Part shown: positions 12,201 to 18,200 of the stretch, piece after piece
Numbering within the stretch: position 1 is the first letter of the stretch
Layout: each line of letters opens with the position of its first letter
NCBI GenBank assembly: GCA_039621445.1
Contig: CP154957.1
Span: 44,760,309 to 44,824,308, forward strand
Reading direction: 5' to 3'
Length of the DNA stretch: 64,000 nt
Source of the DNA: Euglena gracilis
Taxonomy: Eukaryota > Euglenida > Euglenophyceae > Euglenales
Notes under the pieces: generated by a model
Told to the model about the DNA's origin: nothing
The model's input: only the letters and a program-made list of their open reading frames with translations
The model's database searches: none
Translations under genes and position numbers: made by a program

Positions 12201-15200
12201 CGGCACTCTCACCGCCAGCGGCACCCTCACCGCCACTGATATTCCAACCCACATTCCCACCCCCACAATCACTCCCAGCAACACTCCAACTGGCACCGTC
12301 GTCCCCACTCACACTGTCTCCCCAACGCCCAGGGAAGCGCATTCAACATGGTTGTGACCGAAGTTTTAACACCAGGCAATCTCTTTCCTCTATATCATGC
12401 CAAGTAAGGTCAAATTCATATCTCCGGAGCTACGCACATTTTTTTTGGATGTTTTTGTCCAAGAAGTGCGCCCGATGGCATTTTTGGCTGATTTTGGAGA
12501 TAGGGTGATATGAGTGCATTTTGATCCGTGAGCACATAGTGGTCCCACATCCGGATGGGTGAGCGGTGTGGGCCCCTCCTGTCGCCTAGGATTCCCCATC
12601 TGCTTGTCCACTTCCCTCGTCTGCTTGTTGTCCCCCCATCCGCCCCTGTCTCGGCTTGGCTGGGCCCTTCCCTGCCAGCAGCCAGTCCCACCGCGTCCCT
12701 CTCCGCCACCGCCACCCACACCCGCACGACGTCCGCCTCGCTCACCGCCACCCACACCGCCAGCCCCTCAGGGACGGCCACCGTCTCCGTCACCCCGACC
12801 GCTACGCCGCCCCCCACCCCCAGCCCCACCGCCTCGCCCTCGCTCACTCGCAGCCCCTCCCGGACTGCCACTGCCACTGTCACCCGCCCCCGCCTAGGAT
12901 GCTGACTTGGCATGCAGGGGCCGGCTGGGAATGATGGTAAGCAGGCTGTATTTTAGTCGGGTGCCAACCCCACCCCGGGGGGGGGGGTGCCTGCCTGGGC
13001 AGACACTCCAAGGCACTCCCAATCCGACCCCTGGGGGGGGGGTAGGGCACACGGCCAAAAGTGCCCTAGCACAACCCCGGCGCCGAAGGCGCCGGGGAGC
13101 CAAAAATAGCCTATTTTCAAAGGAATGTGCCTGGGCACAGGCCAAAATCCGACCCCCCCCGGGGGGGTAGTACCTGCCTGGGCAGGCATTCACAGGCACT
13201 CCGGACCCCCCCCCCGGGATTGGTAAAAAAACAGCCTGGTGGTAAGTGCCTTGGGCCACATTTCTTCCGGCTGCGGATGCCATGGTTATTGGCGTGGGGG
13301 GACATTGCCAAGTGAATTGGTTTCAATTTTAACTGTGGTGTCAAATACAGTTTTTTTTCTCAATCGCACAGGTTCGGCGTTCTGGCAGTGCACCGACACC
13401 CACACCAGCACCATCAGCACTACGACCAGGCCTCGAACGACGGAACGACTGGAGTTCCAGCATTTGGAATGACCCCTTCCCCGCCTGGTCTCTCTGGCAG
13501 TCCTGGGCCTGAGGTCAACCACAGGCACCCAAACCCCTTTCCCAACCCACACGCCCAGTCCCTCCCCAACCACCACCGTCACCAGTACACAGACCACCCG
13601 CCCTACCCCGCCCCCCACGCTCACCCCCACCCCGACAGCGACAAACTCTGCGACGTTTTCGAGTACTTTGTCTGTGTTCAACACCCAAAGCTCCACGTTG
13701 ACGGGAACGAGGACCCGCACAACGTCCCTGACATCAACACTGACTCCAACCAGCACTTCTGCTTCATCGCTGCATTCCTTATTGCCTCCCAGATGGATGT
13801 GCAGTCATTTGTGTTCATTGCACCGTGTTCTTAAACCACGCCAAAACAAAAAAATTTTCTCTCAGACACCAAGAGACGGGAGGGGGACCAAACCACGTCC
13901 CAAACTTTTCAAGCATGATGTGTGAAGTTCTTCCACATTCTCCTTCACTTCAGGTACTGGGCCCTCGGGGGGGGGGTGGCAATGGTGTGCAAACCTGCAG
14001 ACAGACATCCCTCCCAGACACACCCGGGACCTTCAGATTTTTGAACACAAACCCAACACCCATTGTAGCATATGGGCGGAGGTGCATGAAAACCCTGGGA
14101 CCCAATCCGCCAGAACTGTGCACAATCACTAACACGAGAAAAAACCTGTGTTTTCTCCCGGGACATTGGAGAGGTGTGCCAGCCGTCTGTTGCATTTGGC
14201 CGAGCCCCTCCTGGCAACCACACACGCATGGCGGAGTGCTGGGGCCGACCGGCAGCCACGCCGTCACCGCCACGGCCACCGCCACCAATACCCGCACCAG
14301 CAGTCGGTCCCCCTCCGGCACCGCAACTGCCACCACGGTGCCCACTCGCACCCCGACCCCCACCTCGACCGGCACCTCCACAGCGACCCATTCTCCCACC
14401 CACACCCCGTTGCCGACCGCCACGGGGACCCCCACCGCCACCGCCACGGGAACCACAGTTCCGACCGCCACGCTGTCCCCCACCCCAACGCCGGTGCGGT
14501 GCTTTACTGCCCCGCAGGCAGGCTGGGATGGCTGTTTCTCGTGACCCATGGGGGCCACAGGACGCATTGGGAGTCGCGAGATCCGCAACAATCCACACTG
14601 CACATTGGAGGGCTCCTCTCTTATGAGCGGTTCCCTGATGAACACATGAACCTCATGAACCATTGCCCCCCCTCCCCCCAGACCAGGCGCCCCAGCCTGG
14701 TCCTGGCCCGTCGCCAACGGCACATACGACCGGAGCTGCTACCCGGCGTCGGACGGGGCGGCGTGCCCCCTGACGTGCGCCAGTGGGTACGTGCAGTCCG
14801 CCGCCATCCTCTGCCGCGGGGGAGTGTGGAGCGCTGGGGCCAGGCTGCCTTTTAAGGATTGTTGCCCCCCCCCTGGGTCGGCACGGGGGGTTTGCGACAC
14901 CGCTGGGGTTTCTCAGAAACCCAACGCGGAGAAAAACGAAAAGGGTGATGGCCAGTGTCCTTGTCAGCCGGAGGGCACCCTGCCCCCTGGAGGGATCGAG
15001 CAAGCCAACCCTTTTCATCCAACCAGCAGTTCCTAGCCGGGCAGCGGACCCCTATCCCCTATCCCTGGGAACATAAAGTTGAAAGTTGGGCCAGCCCAGC
15101 CCGTTTGAGCTGAGCAGAAATATTTTTGCCAATATTTTTTGAAAGGGCACAAATGGCATGTTTTTTTATTATAAAAAATGCAATTTTTGGAGATTTTGAG

Positions 15201-18200
15201 GGTTTCAAAATTTGGCTAAAAATTGTTCCAAAAAAAGTCCTGGAAAGCCTTGTGGAGGGATTGAATGACCCCCTCACCTGGACCCCAGTAGCCGTAATCT
15301 TTGAAATATCAAACAGAAGGCATGTAGGTAACTTTTACCTAATCAGCAGCCTGGATTAAAATAGCTGGACCCCACCCAGCCTCGAAAAAGCGCCGCCCAA
15401 AGTGGCCTTCCCCCTTTCCAGGAGGGTGCCCTGCTACTCATCACACCATTTTTTTACCGACCCCTGGGGGTTCACTTCCACCGTCACTCGCACCGGAAAG
15501 CCACCCAGTCACTCCGCCCCCCTGACAGCGGATGGCCCAGGGTCGGGTTTAGTGAAAGCCACGCTGGCCGGGGCCTGCGACGCCGTCACTACCGCCGCCG
15601 TGCTCCTCCTCTATGCGGCCAGGGCCGCCGCTCTCCCTCTTGTGGTCCCCGGGGCTGGAGGTGGTGGGGCCACCCCGGGCCAACCCGCATTTGTGGTGCA
15701 GCACAGGGTTGGGGCCAAGGCTTGAGGGATGGCCCGGGACTGGCTGCCAGTCGGCGCTGGCAGCCCGCCGGCGGCCGTGCCACCGCCGTCCACGCTGGTG
15801 TCGGAGATCGTTTCTCTGCTGCAGACGGGCTGCGCGTCGCTGGCTGTCACGTGCCAGTACGCTCTCTTTGAGGCCAGCGACGTGTGCCTCGTTTCGTCAT
15901 TTGTGTTGGTGCATGGGTGGGTGGTCACAAACACATTTTTTTTCAACCCTGACCCCCCCCTGAGATTCCTGGATTTGGCGACCGAATATACAACTCCCTT
16001 TTTTTTTATAGAGAGGGACGTATCAGAAAAGTAAAGAAAAATAAAAGTAAAAGTAAAGAAAGATGTATCAGAAGATTCTCCAAAGTGTTCTGATTCTTCA
16101 GAGTCACAGGGGATTTCCACAGGTATTTTTTTTGGCAGACCTCAAACTCGATGAAATATGTTAAAAAATGGACCTCAACATGGATGGTGAAACATGATGT
16201 GCAGCGGTAATCTTCGGGCCGATAATTTTTTCCAACCAAATTCAGACCCCCCAACACAGTCGCCCCTGGTGGTTTCTTTCATCAAAAGTGCTTTCAGCAG
16301 ACAATCCTCCCCCCCTCGCAGGCCATCGGGGCCTCGGTCCGCCTCATCGTCCCCGCCAATCACTCCACCGCGGTCCTCGCCGCCCTGCAGCGCCCCGCCC
16401 TCTACTTCGGCCGGGCGGCCGCCGTCGCGGCGCCGGCGACGGTATTCGCCGCGGCAGACGTCTCAGGGCTGCTGGTGGGCGAGGGGCCGCCCCCGGCGGC
16501 GGACGTGCTGAAGGCGGCGGTGCTGGCGGTGCCCGGCGTGGCGCTGCCGGCCAGGGTTTGGATGTCCGGCGGGGCGGTCCCCACCCATCCCCACCCCCTT
16601 CTTGGCCGGAGGGGGTTGCCTGGACCACCTTCCCCCCACCCCTGCCCTGTGGATCTGGACTGTCCCCCAGGGACAGGGCTTCATGGCAATCCCCGCAACT
16701 CTATGGGTGGTGGGTGGGGAGGGGTCGACCCCCCCCCTCTGGGTGGTACACCGTATACTGCACAGCCCTGCCCAGGGAGTACCTGGGAACCCCCAGGATT
16801 GTCATATTTGACACTTTGCGCACTCTCTGACACTTTGCGCAAATTTTTTTGAGGATATTTTGACATATTTCTGCCCAACAGATGTCATAAATGTGATTGT
16901 TGGTCGATTTTGGTGATTTTCCGGTCGAATTTTTTTTCGCCCGGTTAAGCATTTTGACCATGCCACGTCTTAGGTCAGAAGGGTTTCTCCCCCCTGCCCC
17001 CCTGCCCCTCCCTCCACCTGGCCTGTTTATGCCAAAACCCTGCTATCGGAGCGCTGGCGGGGCAGCGTGGCGACCAACCGCCTTGGGTGGCAGGCCGAGC
17101 TGCAGCTGCAGGGGACGCTCAGGGGCCTGGTCATTACCCAGGCTGGAAGTTTTTCTTTTGTCCCCCCCCCAAAGATTTTGGGGGATTTGAAGACTAAATG
17201 CACTTGAAGTGCTGGAAGGCAAAACATTGGCACCTGGTGTTTTTTTGCCCACCATTTTCCACGCTTGTTGAAACATTAAAGCCGGTTTCCATGTCCATTT
17301 GGCACAGCCCTCAAGCCGCCCAGAATGGGTTGCGGCCATGGGGTGTGTGGCCTTCGGGCACACATATCTCCGCACCAGGCAATCTGCATCTTCTTCGTCC
17401 AACACCGCCACACTGGGTGGGTGAACCGCCTCAAACCAGCCTCACCAGGCCCTCGCACCAAAACACCCCCCTCCGTCACGACCGTCCCCAAAAACCCTAG
17501 TTTGGGCCTCCAGGCTCTCCAAACGCACAGCACACAAACCCCCAACTGCCGCCACAACCCCAACGTCCACCATCAGCCTCCCCAAGGCACACCCTGGGCG
17601 CCTAACAGCCAGCAGTCAAAGACCCCGGGCAAGGTGGCAACTGACCCCATGCAGGGGGGGGAAATGCGCTGCGCATTTTTCCGCATTTTTGTGCATTTTT
17701 TTTGCGCATTTTTGTCAATTTTTCAAAAATGCGCCTTTTTTTTGCGCATTTTTTGCACATTTTCCCCCCATTTTTGCACATTTTCCATGTTTTGGGCATT
17801 TTTTGAGCATTTTTTGCCCAATTTTGCACATTTTCCATTTTTGCGCATTTTTTGCTCATTTTTTGCCCAATTTTGCACATTTTGCCATTTTTACACATTT
17901 TCCACCCAATTTTGCCCACGTTCAACTGACCCATTTCTGTAACCAACAAACCCATTTTCGCACTTTTTTTCCACCCAAGGGACCCGCCTCAAAAGAAAAC
18001 CCTTGGGTGATGAGGTGTGGGTACTCATCCAATGACGATGAGGACGATGAGGACACTCATGCAATGACGATGAGAGTGACGCCTTGGTCATGCATTTTTT
18101 TGGCCAAAATGCCTTCATTTCAGCTCTTTTTGGCGATTTTGGTTTAATTTTGGGTTTACTGTTGGAAATTTTTCTAAGTCTTTTTTCCCTTAGGAATGTC

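Noticed and set aside
13945-14723. Long minus-strand frame opposite the gene 1 stalk
   Set aside because: Composition shadow of the Thr/Pro-rich + strand; no cysteine modules or splice support, and the + strand has the paralog.
15659-15752. Claim that this small insert needs unconventional removal
   Set aside because: An in-frame GT–AG intron fits, so it is not counted as strong evidence despite the 7-of-8 flanking repeat.
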